The notes beneath the pieces were generated by a model. That model saw only the letters and a program-made list of their open reading frames with translations. It did not search any database and was not told the DNA's origin. Below are positions 31,971-39,377 of a stretch of 64,000 nucleotides of DNA, one piece after another. Source of the stretch: Caldilineae bacterium (lineage in GTDB: Bacteria > Chloroflexota > Anaerolineae > JAAEKA01); contig JACKBK010000001.1 in assembly GCA_020634555.1 (NCBI GenBank), forward strand, positions 124,001-188,000, in the 5' to 3' direction. The position numbers and the translations under genes are program-made. How positions within the stretch are numbered: position 1 is the stretch's first letter; every line of letters begins with the position of its first letter.

Positions 31971-32402
31971 ATGGAAAGCCTGACAAATATCTGGTCAATC
32001 GTATTGCTCTTTGTCCTGCGCCTGGGTGTACCGATCTTCATCACCCTGTTTCTTGGCTATCTGCTCAAGCGATTGGATGCCCGCTGGCAGGCCGAAGCGA
32101 GAGAATCCCGCAAGGCTGCGGAGGCCGCGGCGGCCAAAAAGCCGCTCGCCGTGCCCAAGCCGGCCGGCCAACGGTCTATGCAGCCGCTGTATGCGCTGGA
32201 CACCAGTGGTGTGCTGCCGTGCTGGAAAGTCAAGGGTTGCACCGCTGCCATGCAAGCTGCCTGCGCCGCCAGCCATCAACCTAATGTTGCCTGCTGGCAG
32301 GCTCGTACAACTGCCGAGGGCCGGCTGCCCTCCGAGTGTAAGGGCTGCGAACTACACGTTCCGGTTCCCTACGTAATGGCTGAATCGAGAGTATTGCATT
32401 AA
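31971..32402 (+). CDS. Small membrane protein with C-terminal CW-type cysteine motif
   Basis: The 143-residue protein has one N-terminal helix with LRLGVPIFITLFLGYLLKR, similar to the 42-residue protein at 10649, then an Ala/Lys/Glu-rich linker. The C-terminal domain has ordered cysteines: PCWKVKGC...AACAASH...VACWQAR...CKGCELH. I recognise this as the two-CW type of cysteine domain seen in sensory and redox proteins, with unknown ligand (metal or Fe-S is plausible). The gene precedes an octaheme cytochrome by 7 bp, the same arrangement as at 10649-11795. Confidence 0.8.
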   Translation: MESLTNIWSIVLLFVLRLGVPIFITLFLGYLLKRLDARWQAEARESRKAAEAAAAKKPLAVPKPAGQRSMQPLYALDTSGVLPCWKVKGCTAAMQAACAASHQPNVACWQARTTAEGRLPSECKGCELHVPVPYVMAESRVLH

Positions 32403-32409
32403 CCGCCCC

Positions 32410-33180
32410 ATGGAGATACCGGCAAAGCCCAGATGGAGTCGCCTCAGCCCGTGGATCGCAATATTGCTGACGGCGGTGATCGGCGCGGCGACCATTTTGC
32501 TCACAGCTGCCTTGCAGCCGGGAGCGATGGCGGTTGCCGGTGAACCGTTGGGCGGTATCGGCAGCATGCTGGGCACCTACCAGGGGCCGCAGCACTGCGC
32601 CGAGTGCCACCCCTCTGAGTTCTATTCCTGGGCAGGAACTACCCACGCCCAGGCGTCTTTTGACCCCGTCTTCCAAACCTACCTTCAGAGCGTCGAGCAG
32701 CCGGGAGAGTGTTTCGCCTGCCACACGACGGGATACAACGCGCAGACCGGCCAGTTCGTCACCGCCGGCGTGACCTGTGAGTCGTGCCACGGGCCATATC
32801 GCGATGATCATCCCGGCCAGAGCATGGAAATTGCCACTGCGGACGAGCTATGTGGCACCTGCCATCGAAGCACGGTAGCCGAGTGGCGCACCAGCAATCA
32901 CGGCCAGGCAGGCATCGCGTGCGTGGCCTGCCACGAAGTCCACAGCCAAAAAACACACATGCAGACCCACAGCGACGCCCTCTGCGCTGGCTGCCATGTC
33001 CGCGACGCCCAGGACGCCCTGCATCAGGCTCACCTGACGGCCAACGTTGGGTGCATCAGTTGCCACGTAGCGCGGCCGGAGTTCGATGTCGGCTCGGCCG
33101 TCAGCGGCATGGCTGAGACCGGCCATTCCTTCGAGGCTGCGCCGGGGGTCTGCGTCGAGTGCCACGTTGATGGGCCGTAG
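32410..33180 (+). CDS. Octaheme c554-like cytochrome, short paralogue
   Basis: The 256-residue protein has an N-terminal transmembrane signal anchor (WIAILLTAVIGAATILLTA) and eight heme motifs (CAECH, CFACH, CESCH, CGTCH, CVACH, CAGCH, CISCH, CVECH). It follows the pattern of the octaheme protein at 10818-11795: SWAGTTHAQASF, GVTCESCHGP, EWRTSNHGQAGIACVACH. It ends at the last heme and lacks that protein's C-terminal helix. No Fe-S or NrfD genes follow, so this unit may serve the other complex or act as a soluble-side relay. Confidence 0.92.
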   Translation: MEIPAKPRWSRLSPWIAILLTAVIGAATILLTAALQPGAMAVAGEPLGGIGSMLGTYQGPQHCAECHPSEFYSWAGTTHAQASFDPVFQTYLQSVEQPGECFACHTTGYNAQTGQFVTAGVTCESCHGPYRDDHPGQSMEIATADELCGTCHRSTVAEWRTSNHGQAGIACVACHEVHSQKTHMQTHSDALCAGCHVRDAQDALHQAHLTANVGCISCHVARPEFDVGSAVSGMAETGHSFEAAPGVCVECHVDGP

Positions 33181-33190
33181 GGGATACTAA

Positions 33191-33271
33191 GGACGCGTCT
33201 ATCAACTAGTTACCGCTCTGGCCGGTCTCCTGACCGAGCCCAATACAGGGAAGTTGTTTTTAGACGCGTCC
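33191..33271. mobile_element. 81-bp MITE-like element with 11-bp perfect terminal inverted repeats
   Basis: GGACGCGTCTA at 33191-33201 is repeated exactly inverted at 33261-33271. Inside lies the GGCCGGTCTCC-T-GACCGAGCC unit (33220-33240). A part copy is at 13985-14012. No coding capacity is present, so it would be non-autonomous. Confidence 0.55.
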
Positions 33272-33341
33272 TAACGGTATCTTGCTTTGCGGGGAGAAAA
33301 TGCAACCTGACGGATTGCGTTTGTTGGGGGAATGCAGCGCA

Positions 33342-34571
33342 CTAGCTGCGCGCCCAGATGCGACGGGAGGGACGTTGCGGTGCAATAGCTGGCCCGATGC
33401 TGCGCGCCAAGACGCGATGCACAACTTCGGTGTCGTGTTGTGCATCGCGTATCTCTTCCAGGTCCGCCAGGATTTGGCCGCGCGAGATCTGTATTCCGTA
33501 ACGTGCCAGCGTTGCCTTGAAGTGCTCGTACTTGTCGGCCAGGTCAACGGTGACCGACCGGAAGCCGTGCTCGGCGATATGCACCCGGTCCTTGAGATTC
33601 ATGATGTTCGCGAAGAACATCATGGCGTCGTCAGACTTCGGCTCGATGAGGATGATATCGACGTCGGGGTGGCGCCGCTGAAGCTGCTTGATCTGATATT
33701 TCAACCCCGAATGCAGCAACACGCGGGTGGCCTGGGCACTGACCGCCTCCAGCCCGCGCTCGCTGATCAACTCGCCACTCTGCCCGTCCTCGCGCGTGTC
33801 GATGGGAACCAGAGAGTTGATGCATACCACCAGTTTGGCGCCGTGCTCGATGGCCAGATCAAGGCTGGCGTTGCCGCGCGTGCCACCGTCGATATACTCA
33901 CGCCCGCCGATCTTGACCGGCTTGTAAATGACCGGCACCGCCGAGGATGCCACAACTGCATCCGACACCGGAACCTCTGGTGTTTCGCTGGAAAAGACCG
34001 AGCGACGACCGTTACCCAACTGCGTGGCAATGACAAACAGGTCGCTCTCCAATTCGTCGAAGCGGTTGCTGCAGCCGATGGAATAGAGCGTCTCCTCGAT
34101 CCAGTCGCCGTAAGGAGTCATATCGTAGATGCCCGAGGGAAGGGCATCGCCAAGGCCGCTGAACAACATGTCCAGAACCGATACACGGCCGCGGCGCGCC
34201 ATCGCGCTCGCGCTGGTTGTGACCAACCGCCGCGGCAAGCCCAGGCCGCGGCGCAGTGTCTCGCGTGTGTTGAAGTGGAACAGGTGTTTGGGTTCGGGGA
34301 ATCTGGCCAGTGGATGGTTGTTGCCAACCACACGCATCAGGTCGGTTGAGGAAACGCCGTTGGCCAGAAATGCAGCGACCAGCGCGCCCGCGCTGGTCCC
34401 AACGTAGATATCGAAGTCGTTGACGGTACGATTGAGCAGCAGATCATCGATGGCGCGCAGTGCGCCGATCTCGTAGACTGCCCCGCTCACACCACCGCCG
34501 GCCAACACCAGAGCCGTGCGGCCCTCCGCTGGTATTCCAAACTCAACTGGCATGTCGATGCGGTTAGTCAT
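33342..34571 (-). CDS. Patatin-like phospholipase
   Basis: The 409-residue protein has the patatin catalytic dyad: the nucleophile Ser in GTSAGA (GXSXG, ~62) and the Asp in YIDGGTRGN (DGG, ~215). The oxyanion-hole glycines are in LVLAGGGVSGAVYEIGAL near the N-terminus. It lacks a signal peptide, so it is probably a cytoplasmic or membrane-associated lipid acyl hydrolase. ATG at 34571 is preceded by AAGG. It is next to PHA-type genes, which may mean a role in lipid or polyester metabolism, but this is only positional. Confidence 0.9.
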   Translation of the reverse strand: MTNRIDMPVEFGIPAEGRTALVLAGGGVSGAVYEIGALRAIDDLLLNRTVNDFDIYVGTSAGALVAAFLANGVSSTDLMRVVGNNHPLARFPEPKHLFHFNTRETLRRGLGLPRRLVTTSASAMARRGRVSVLDMLFSGLGDALPSGIYDMTPYGDWIEETLYSIGCSNRFDELESDLFVIATQLGNGRRSVFSSETPEVPVSDAVVASSAVPVIYKPVKIGGREYIDGGTRGNASLDLAIEHGAKLVVCINSLVPIDTREDGQSGELISERGLEAVSAQATRVLLHSGLKYQIKQLQRRHPDVDIILIEPKSDDAMMFFANIMNLKDRVHIAEHGFRSVTVDLADKYEHFKATLARYGIQISRGQILADLEEIRDAQHDTEVVHRVLARSIGPAIAPQRPSRRIWARS

Positions 34572-34624
34572 CCTTGACCTTGTCGTGTATCGTCCGCCGC
34601 CAGCCGACGATCCGGGAGAGCAGC

Positions 34625-35233
34625 TTATACTGACGCTTCTTCGTCGCCAACTGCCATGTCAGTGGGTTCCTCGCTGTCCTCCGACTCCAACAGTCCATCC
34701 AGCGCCGAGGTCAGGGTTTGGATCTGCGACTGGAGTCGCATGACGTCAGCCCGCGAGGGGATGTTCAAGCGGTGCAAGCCAGCCTCAATGCGGTTGTCGA
34801 TGATGTTGTAATCTACCAGGCCAGCCAACCGATCGCTGCTGAGTTCGGCGCGCAGCTTGCGCGCCTCGTCCTCTGCCAGTTCGCCCCGCTTGACCAGTCC
34901 GTCGATGCGGCTGTCGATCTCGGCTTCCAGGTTCCGCACCGCGCCCATGGACGCCTGAACGGAACGGCGCATGTAGTCGAACGTGTCGCCTCCAGCCCGG
35001 ATCAGATTAGCCAGCAGGGCGCTGGGTAGGTAGCCGCTGTTCTTCTTCTCGCTCTCGAAGATGATTTGGGACAGCGTAATTCCTGTCAGATCTTCGCCCG
35101 TCTCGTGGTCGCGCACTTCGACATCGTTGCCATCGCGAATCAGCCCTGCGATGCTGTCCAGTGTGATGTAGCGCTTGGCGTCCGTGTCGTAGAGCTTGCG
35201 GTTAGGGTAACGCTTGATTAGTATCGTGGCCAT
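34625..35233 (-). CDS. PHA/PHB accumulation regulator (PhaR-like) DNA-binding protein
   Basis: The 202-residue protein begins with the PHB_acc_N signature (IKRYPNRKLYDTDAKRYITLDSIAGLIRDG) and continues with the linked GEDLTGITLSQIIFE region. A helical C-terminal part holds HRLNIPSRADVMRLQ. The family represses phasin genes and binds polyhydroxyalkanoate granules. The next gene upstream encodes a phasin-like protein with a related C-terminal motif, which supports a PHA connection. No PHA synthase is in the window. It has its own promoter at 35257-35285. Confidence 0.88.
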   Translation of the reverse strand: MATILIKRYPNRKLYDTDAKRYITLDSIAGLIRDGNDVEVRDHETGEDLTGITLSQIIFESEKKNSGYLPSALLANLIRAGGDTFDYMRRSVQASMGAVRNLEAEIDSRIDGLVKRGELAEDEARKLRAELSSDRLAGLVDYNIIDNRIEAGLHRLNIPSRADVMRLQSQIQTLTSALDGLLESEDSEEPTDMAVGDEEASV

Positions 35234-35256
35234 GATCGGGTTGCTCCTGCGCCAGG

Positions 35257-35285
35257 ATTATAGCGCGCTGTGTCAAAAGTGTCCA
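35257..35285 (-). promoter_or_regulatory. Promoter of the PhaR-like gene
   Basis: The minus strand carries TGGACA (35280-35285), 17 bp and TATAAT (35257-35262). The start of transcription is near 35250, leaving a short ~17-nt leader before 35233. Confidence 0.65.
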
Positions 35286-35321
35286 AAAAGATCGACTGCG
35301 ACATACCCACGAGAAACCAAT

Positions 35322-35360
35322 AAGCGCCGGCAACGGGTGTCAACCGCGCTGCCGGCGCTT
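35322..35360 (-). terminator. Hairpin after the phasin-like gene
   Basis: AAGCGCCGGCA and TGCCGGCGCTT form a perfect 11-bp stem with a 17-nt loop, 54 bp beyond the stop codon at 35415. On the minus strand it is followed by ATTGGTTT. Confidence 0.6.
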
Positions 35361-35414
35361 GCTGTCATCAGGTTAGGCGAAAGAGGCGCGGTAACCAGCG
35401 CCGGCAAGAAGGCG

Positions 35415-35888
35415 CTAGTTCTGACGCAACGCGTCCACCTTTTCGGCAAGCTCGCTGACCTTGTCGCTCAACGCCTCGATGTCGGTCTTGCTGGGTACGT
35501 TCAGACGGGCCAGAATATTGTCGATCTGCTGATCCAGTATCGACTCGGCGCGCGACCACTGCCGTTCGGTATGCTCCTGAACCTTCTCGGTGGCAGCTTC
35601 GGCGTCGGTGCGGCGGCGAGCGAGAACATCGCTGATCAGTTTGCGGCCGTCCTGCTCGGCGATCTCGCCGCGTTCCACCAGCTTGGCAACGAACTCTTCT
35701 ACCTCGTCAACCGACAGCGCAAACGCGCCGACACCCGCCTGGAGCACCTTGCGCACCATGGCGACCATGGATACGTTACTGGCCTTGGACTCGGCAACCA
35801 TCTCTTCAACCGCTGCGTCCATCGTCGCAACGCCGTTGGCGCCGTTCATCGATTCTGTCATCTCTGTTTCTATCGTTTTGGTCGTCAT
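35415..35888 (-). CDS. Phasin-like PHA granule-associated protein
   Basis: The 157-residue, mostly helical protein contains GAFALSVDEVEEFVAKLVERGEIAEQDGRKL, the core of poly(hydroxyalkanoate) granule-associated proteins. A C-terminal stretch, QIDNILARLNVPSKTDIEALSDKV, ends in a coiled coil. Its LNVPSKTDI motif is shared with LNIPSRADV in the PhaR-like protein. The ATG at 35888 has GGAGG 10 nt upstream. A strong promoter and a perfect 17-bp palindrome at 35956-35972 precede it. Other phasin-like coiled-coil proteins without PHA are known, so granule binding is an inference. Confidence 0.82.
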   Translation of the reverse strand: MTTKTIETEMTESMNGANGVATMDAAVEEMVAESKASNVSMVAMVRKVLQAGVGAFALSVDEVEEFVAKLVERGEIAEQDGRKLISDVLARRRTDAEAATEKVQEHTERQWSRAESILDQQIDNILARLNVPSKTDIEALSDKVSELAEKVDALRQN

Positions 35889-35955
35889 TTCTTTTTGTAC
35901 CTCCGTCGTACGGACCAAGGCACAGTTCCAGCCGTGGCTTGGTGTTCTGTCCTAT

Positions 35956-35972
35956 ATGACGCGTTGCGTCAT
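35956..35972. promoter_or_regulatory. Palindromic operator at the phasin transcription start
   Basis: ATGACGC-GTT-GCGTCAT is a perfect 7-bp inverted repeat overlapping the predicted start of transcription (~35971). The PhaR-like protein encoded next door is the natural candidate to bind it. Confidence 0.5.
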
Positions 35973-35977
35973 TGCGA

Positions 35978-36006
35978 ATTATAGCACACGGCACATGGCG
36001 AGTCAA
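35978..36006 (-). promoter_or_regulatory. Promoter of the phasin-like gene
   Basis: The minus strand has TTGACT (36001-36006), a 17-bp spacer and a perfect TATAAT (35978-35983). Confidence 0.75.
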
Positions 36007-36174
36007 ATCAGCTTTTGGTATCTCACTTGCTGCCTCCAGAGCGACTCCAACATCTCCGGCCAGCCTGGCTACAATCCCCGCTACGATGTGGACGGCGATC
36101 AGACGATCACCATTGTGGACGTGCAAACCTTCGCGGCCCAGTGGGGATGGCCATCACTGGCGCAGCAACCATAG
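35995..36174 (+). pseudogene. Remnant of a dockerin-type C-terminal domain
   Basis: A 59-codon reading frame ends in SGQPGYNPRYDVDGDQTITI followed by VDVQTFAAQWGW. This is a single calcium-loop/dockerin-like repeat (DxDGDxxxxxxDVxxxxxxWG) of the kind found at the C-terminus of secreted Chloroflexota proteins. There is no signal peptide, no body domain and no ribosome-binding site, and its start lies over the phasin promoter. It is best read as the tail of a lost larger gene. Alternatively it is a short chance frame, but the motif is too specific for that to be likely. Confidence 0.5.
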
Positions 36175-36522
36175 CACGCGATCATACGAAATCGCGTAGT
36201 GAACTACCACCGCGAGGCCAAAAATCGTTGCCGCGGTCGCCGCGCCGGCGCCGAACAGCGCCCAGGTCGCGGCCGCGAACAGTCCCAATTCCAGCAGCAG
36301 CCGGAGCCAGCCCGGCACGGCTACCGGCGCGCGTCCCGAGGCTGACGCATCTCCCGGCACGCGGAATGTCGCCCACAGCACGGCCGCCAGCACCGGCAAG
36401 CCAACCGCGAGCAGGATACGCAGCAGGCCGGTATGCTCAACCCACCCCCAGTAGCCGACGGCCAGCAGCGCGAGGATTTCCAAAAGAAAACGAAACGCAA
36501 GGTTCAGCGGATTTTGTCCCAT
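36154..36522 (-). CDS. YrdB-family (DUF2568) membrane protein
   Basis: The 122-residue protein has four hydrophobic segments and the family pattern NLAFRFLLEILALLAVGYWGW ... LWATFRVPGD ... HYAISYDRVLWLL. The ATG at 36522 lies inside the 3' end of pyrK (19-bp overlap), so it is likely co-transcribed with the pyr genes although its function is unknown. Longer in-frame starts upstream lie in the shadow of pyrK and are not used. Confidence 0.8.
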   Translation of the reverse strand: MGQNPLNLAFRFLLEILALLAVGYWGWVEHTGLLRILLAVGLPVLAAVLWATFRVPGDASASGRAPVAVPGWLRLLLELGLFAAATWALFGAGAATAATIFGLAVVVHYAISYDRVLWLLRQ

Positions 36523-37319
36523 GATACCCTTTCGAATGGATCGAAGTCGAACACTGGTCCATCGAGGCAGGTCAACCAGCCCGCGCCGATCTCGCAACTG
36601 CCGCACAGACCGATGCCGCAACGCATGTGCGCCTCCCACGAAAGCTGGAAGGGCAACCGCTGTTGGCTGCACAGCCCAGCAACCGCCTGCAGCATGCCGG
36701 TTGGACCGCAGGCGTAGACAGTCGTGTCCTGGCCGCCAGCCGCGGCCAGCGCGGGCGTCACGGCATCGGTGACCAGCCCCTGCAAGCCTGCTGAGCCGTC
36801 CTCCGTCGTTGTCCACAGACTCATACCCAACCGCGCCACCGCCTCCGTCAACAACAGATCACTTGCGCTGCGCGCGCCGATGATCATCGAGACGGAATGA
36901 CCGCTGACCAGCAGCCGCTGCGCGAGGAACTTTAACGGCGCAACGCCGTAGCCGCCACCGATCAGCAGCGCATGGCCTGGTTGCTCCGGCAGGACATAGC
37001 CGCGCCCCAGCGGCCCGCGCAGCCACAGCCGTTTGCCTACGCGCAGTCGTCCAATTTCGCGACTGAAGGGCCCGACCGCCGCGATGGTTAGCCGCACCGG
37101 ATCAGCGTCTGCCAGGCTGAAAGGCCGCTCATCGATCCCCGGCAACCATGCCATGACAAACTGTCCCGGCACTGCACCATGGAGCGCGCCGTCAAGCACA
37201 TAGGTGTTGGTGCGGGCGTTCTCAACCTCGATGGCCTTGATCCGCATTGCCTGCGGAAGGCTGCTGACCGCGGTCATGTTTTCGCGCGGCTTGCGCCACG
37301 CCTCGTAGACCGGCTTCAT
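36504..37319 (-). CDS. pyrK: Dihydroorotate dehydrogenase B electron-transfer subunit
   Basis: PyrK (271 residues) carries electrons from the PyrD FMN to NAD+ through FAD and a [2Fe-2S] cluster. Visible are the FAD-binding IDERPFSLAD, the NAD-binding LLIGGGYGVAPLKFLAQRL, and the cluster cysteines CGIGLCGSC with a fourth Cys in WLTCLDGPVF. The ATG overlaps the pyrD stop by 4 bp (37316-37319). Its presence shows the PyrD is of the NAD-dependent class 1B. Confidence 0.95.
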   Translation of the reverse strand: MKPVYEAWRKPRENMTAVSSLPQAMRIKAIEVENARTNTYVLDGALHGAVPGQFVMAWLPGIDERPFSLADADPVRLTIAAVGPFSREIGRLRVGKRLWLRGPLGRGYVLPEQPGHALLIGGGYGVAPLKFLAQRLLVSGHSVSMIIGARSASDLLLTEAVARLGMSLWTTTEDGSAGLQGLVTDAVTPALAAAGGQDTTVYACGPTGMLQAVAGLCSQQRLPFQLSWEAHMRCGIGLCGSCEIGAGWLTCLDGPVFDFDPFERVSWDKIR

Positions 37320-38299
37320 GGCTGGCTCTCCTGCAACCGGTGGCTCAAGCCGCGTAGCGATCTCACCGTGTTGTACCCATGGTGTTGCACGAAGGCCGCC
37401 AACTCCGTGTTGATCTCCTTCAACGCGTCAACGCCGCGGTACCAGACCGCCGACCCGATGCCGACCAGCGATGCACCGGCCATCAGCATCTCCGCGGCGT
37501 CGCGCCCGGTTGTCACACCGCCGGTGCCGATAATCGGAACACGCACCGCCTGGGAGATCTCATAGACGCAGCGCAGCGCGATCGGCTTGAGCGCCGGGCC
37601 GGACACGCCGCCCACGCGGTTGGACAGCACCGGCCGGCCCGACTCGGCATCGATGACCATACCGGGGACTGTATTGACCGCGGTGATCGCGTCGGCTCCC
37701 GCCTCGACCACTGCGGCCGCGATGCGCGCGATGTCGGGCACGTTGGGCGCCAGCTTGACGCTGATGGGAATGCCGCTGTTCGCATAAGGCGCTGAAGCAT
37801 CAACTGCGAGCAAAGCACGCTTGACCGATTCGGTGACCGCGGCAGCGCTCTGCGGCAGCCCGGCGAAGGGCGTCCCAAACTCATCGCCCACGTTCGGGCA
37901 CGAGATGTTGACCTCGATCAGATCGGGCTGCGCCTGGGCGACGGTGCTGGCCACCTGACCGAACTCCTCGACCGTGCCAGCAAAGATGCTGGCGATCAGC
38001 GGAACATCGAGCGGCTGGAGTATCCGCTTCGTCTCAGCCAACAGGACCGCCTCGTGTTCCGCGCCTGGATTGGTCAGGCCGATGGCGTTGATCAGCCCAC
38101 CGCCCCAGTCCAGCGCAACCGGGTTCGGATGTCCGGCGCGCGGCGTTGGGCCGCAGCTTTTAGCCGTCACCATGCCCGCCCCTGCGTAAGCCGCGCGCGC
38201 CATCAGCGTTGCGCTGGTGCCGATAATGCCGGAAGCCAGCACCAATGGCGAGCGCAGCCGGAAGCCAAGAAAGTCGCAAGCGAGGGAGTCGTGTTGCAT
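37316..38299 (-). CDS. pyrD: Dihydroorotate dehydrogenase, catalytic subunit (class 1B)
   Basis: The 327-residue FMN enzyme oxidises dihydroorotate to orotate. It has the TIM-barrel signatures VNISCPNVGDEFGTPF, ISVKLAPNVPDI and IIGTGGVTTGRDAAEMLMAGAS, with the class-1 catalytic Cys in NISCPN. It is coupled by ATGA overlap to pyrK. It follows pyrB after 84 bp, where GGGCAGAGGG and CCCTCTGCCC face each other (38322-38381) and might form a weak hairpin. Confidence 0.95.
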   Translation of the reverse strand: MQHDSLACDFLGFRLRSPLVLASGIIGTSATLMARAAYAGAGMVTAKSCGPTPRAGHPNPVALDWGGGLINAIGLTNPGAEHEAVLLAETKRILQPLDVPLIASIFAGTVEEFGQVASTVAQAQPDLIEVNISCPNVGDEFGTPFAGLPQSAAAVTESVKRALLAVDASAPYANSGIPISVKLAPNVPDIARIAAAVVEAGADAITAVNTVPGMVIDAESGRPVLSNRVGGVSGPALKPIALRCVYEISQAVRVPIIGTGGVTTGRDAAEMLMAGASLVGIGSAVWYRGVDALKEINTELAAFVQHHGYNTVRSLRGLSHRLQESQP

Positions 38300-38383
38300 G
38301 ATGTTGTGTCAGAGGGCGGATGGGCAGAGGGACAGAGGGGTTAGCGTTTCTTGTGAAGCAGGAACGGTGGCCCCTCTGCCCTC

Positions 38384-39373
38384 CTACTTCTCGCCCAACA
38401 CAGCCGCCAGCAGCGCCATACGAATAAACATGCCGTTGCGCACCTGGCGGAAATAAGCGGCGCGCGGGTCGTGGTCCACCGCGTAGTGAATCTCGCCCAC
38501 CCGCGGCAGCGGATGCATGACAACCATCCGCTCCTTGGCATGCGCCATCAGTTCGATGGTGATCTCATGCTGGTCCTTGACGGCCTCGTACTGCGCCATG
38601 TCTACGAACCGCTCCTTTTGTACGCGCGTCACGTAGAGCACGTCGGCGTTCTCGATCACGTCGGCCACATCGTGAGTCTCACGCACGGGGATGCCGGCGT
38701 CGATCACCTCGTTCATGACCACCAGCGGCAGGCGCAGAATTTCCGGCGACACAAAGCGCAACGTGACGTCGTACTGCGTCAGCAACTTGGTCAGCGAGTG
38801 CACCGTGCGTCCGTAGCGCAGGTCGCCGACCATGGCGATCTTCAGGCCGTCGATGCGGCCCAGTTCCTGCTGGATGGTGAACAGGTCCAGCAGCGCCTGG
38901 GTTGGATGTTCGCCGGCGCCGTCACCTGCGTTGATCACCGGCACCTCCGCATAGTCGGCGGCGATTTTGGCTGCACCGATTTCAGGGTGGCGCAGCACAA
39001 TGGCGTCGGAATACTGCTCCAGTGTACGAACAGTGTCGGCCAACGTCTCGCCCTTGCTCACTGAGCTGAACTGCACGCCCTGGGTGATGGGAATCACGCT
39101 GCCGCCCAGCCGCTCCATGGCAGCGATGAACGAGGCGCTGGTGCGCGTACTCGGCTCGTAGAACAGACAGGTCAATACGTTGCCGCGCAGCAGGTCACTC
39201 ATGCCGTCCGTCTCCACCAAAGCGCGCATCGCCTGTGCCTTGTCGAAAATGTACGCCAGGTTCTCGCGGTTGAACTGCGACACCGACAGGATGTCCTGGC
39301 CGGCAAATCCATTGCCTGCGATTACCTCAGCGCGGTCCATCTCCACCAGCGGTGTGACTGGCTTTGCTGTCAT
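38384..39373 (-). CDS. pyrB: Aspartate carbamoyltransferase catalytic subunit
   Basis: The 329-residue enzyme makes carbamoyl-aspartate from carbamoyl phosphate and aspartate. It has the carbamoyl-phosphate motif FYEPSTRTSASF, the later VINAGDGAGEHPTQALLDLF and HPLPRVGEI, all intact. It begins 4 bp after the pyrFE stop. No pyrI regulatory subunit or pyrC dihydroorotase gene is adjacent. Confidence 0.96.
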   Translation of the reverse strand: MTAKPVTPLVEMDRAEVIAGNGFAGQDILSVSQFNRENLAYIFDKAQAMRALVETDGMSDLLRGNVLTCLFYEPSTRTSASFIAAMERLGGSVIPITQGVQFSSVSKGETLADTVRTLEQYSDAIVLRHPEIGAAKIAADYAEVPVINAGDGAGEHPTQALLDLFTIQQELGRIDGLKIAMVGDLRYGRTVHSLTKLLTQYDVTLRFVSPEILRLPLVVMNEVIDAGIPVRETHDVADVIENADVLYVTRVQKERFVDMAQYEAVKDQHEITIELMAHAKERMVVMHPLPRVGEIHYAVDHDPRAAYFRQVRNGMFIRMALLAAVLGEK

Positions 39374-39377
39374 TCGT

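Noticed and set aside
33282..34349. A 355-codon plus-strand open frame opposite the patatin gene.
   Set aside because: The patatin gene on the other strand has complete catalytic motifs; this frame has none.
38322..38381. A hairpin between pyrB and pyrD as an attenuator.
   Set aside because: The arms are 10 bp with a ~39-nt loop and no T-run; nothing ties it to PyrR or UMP control.
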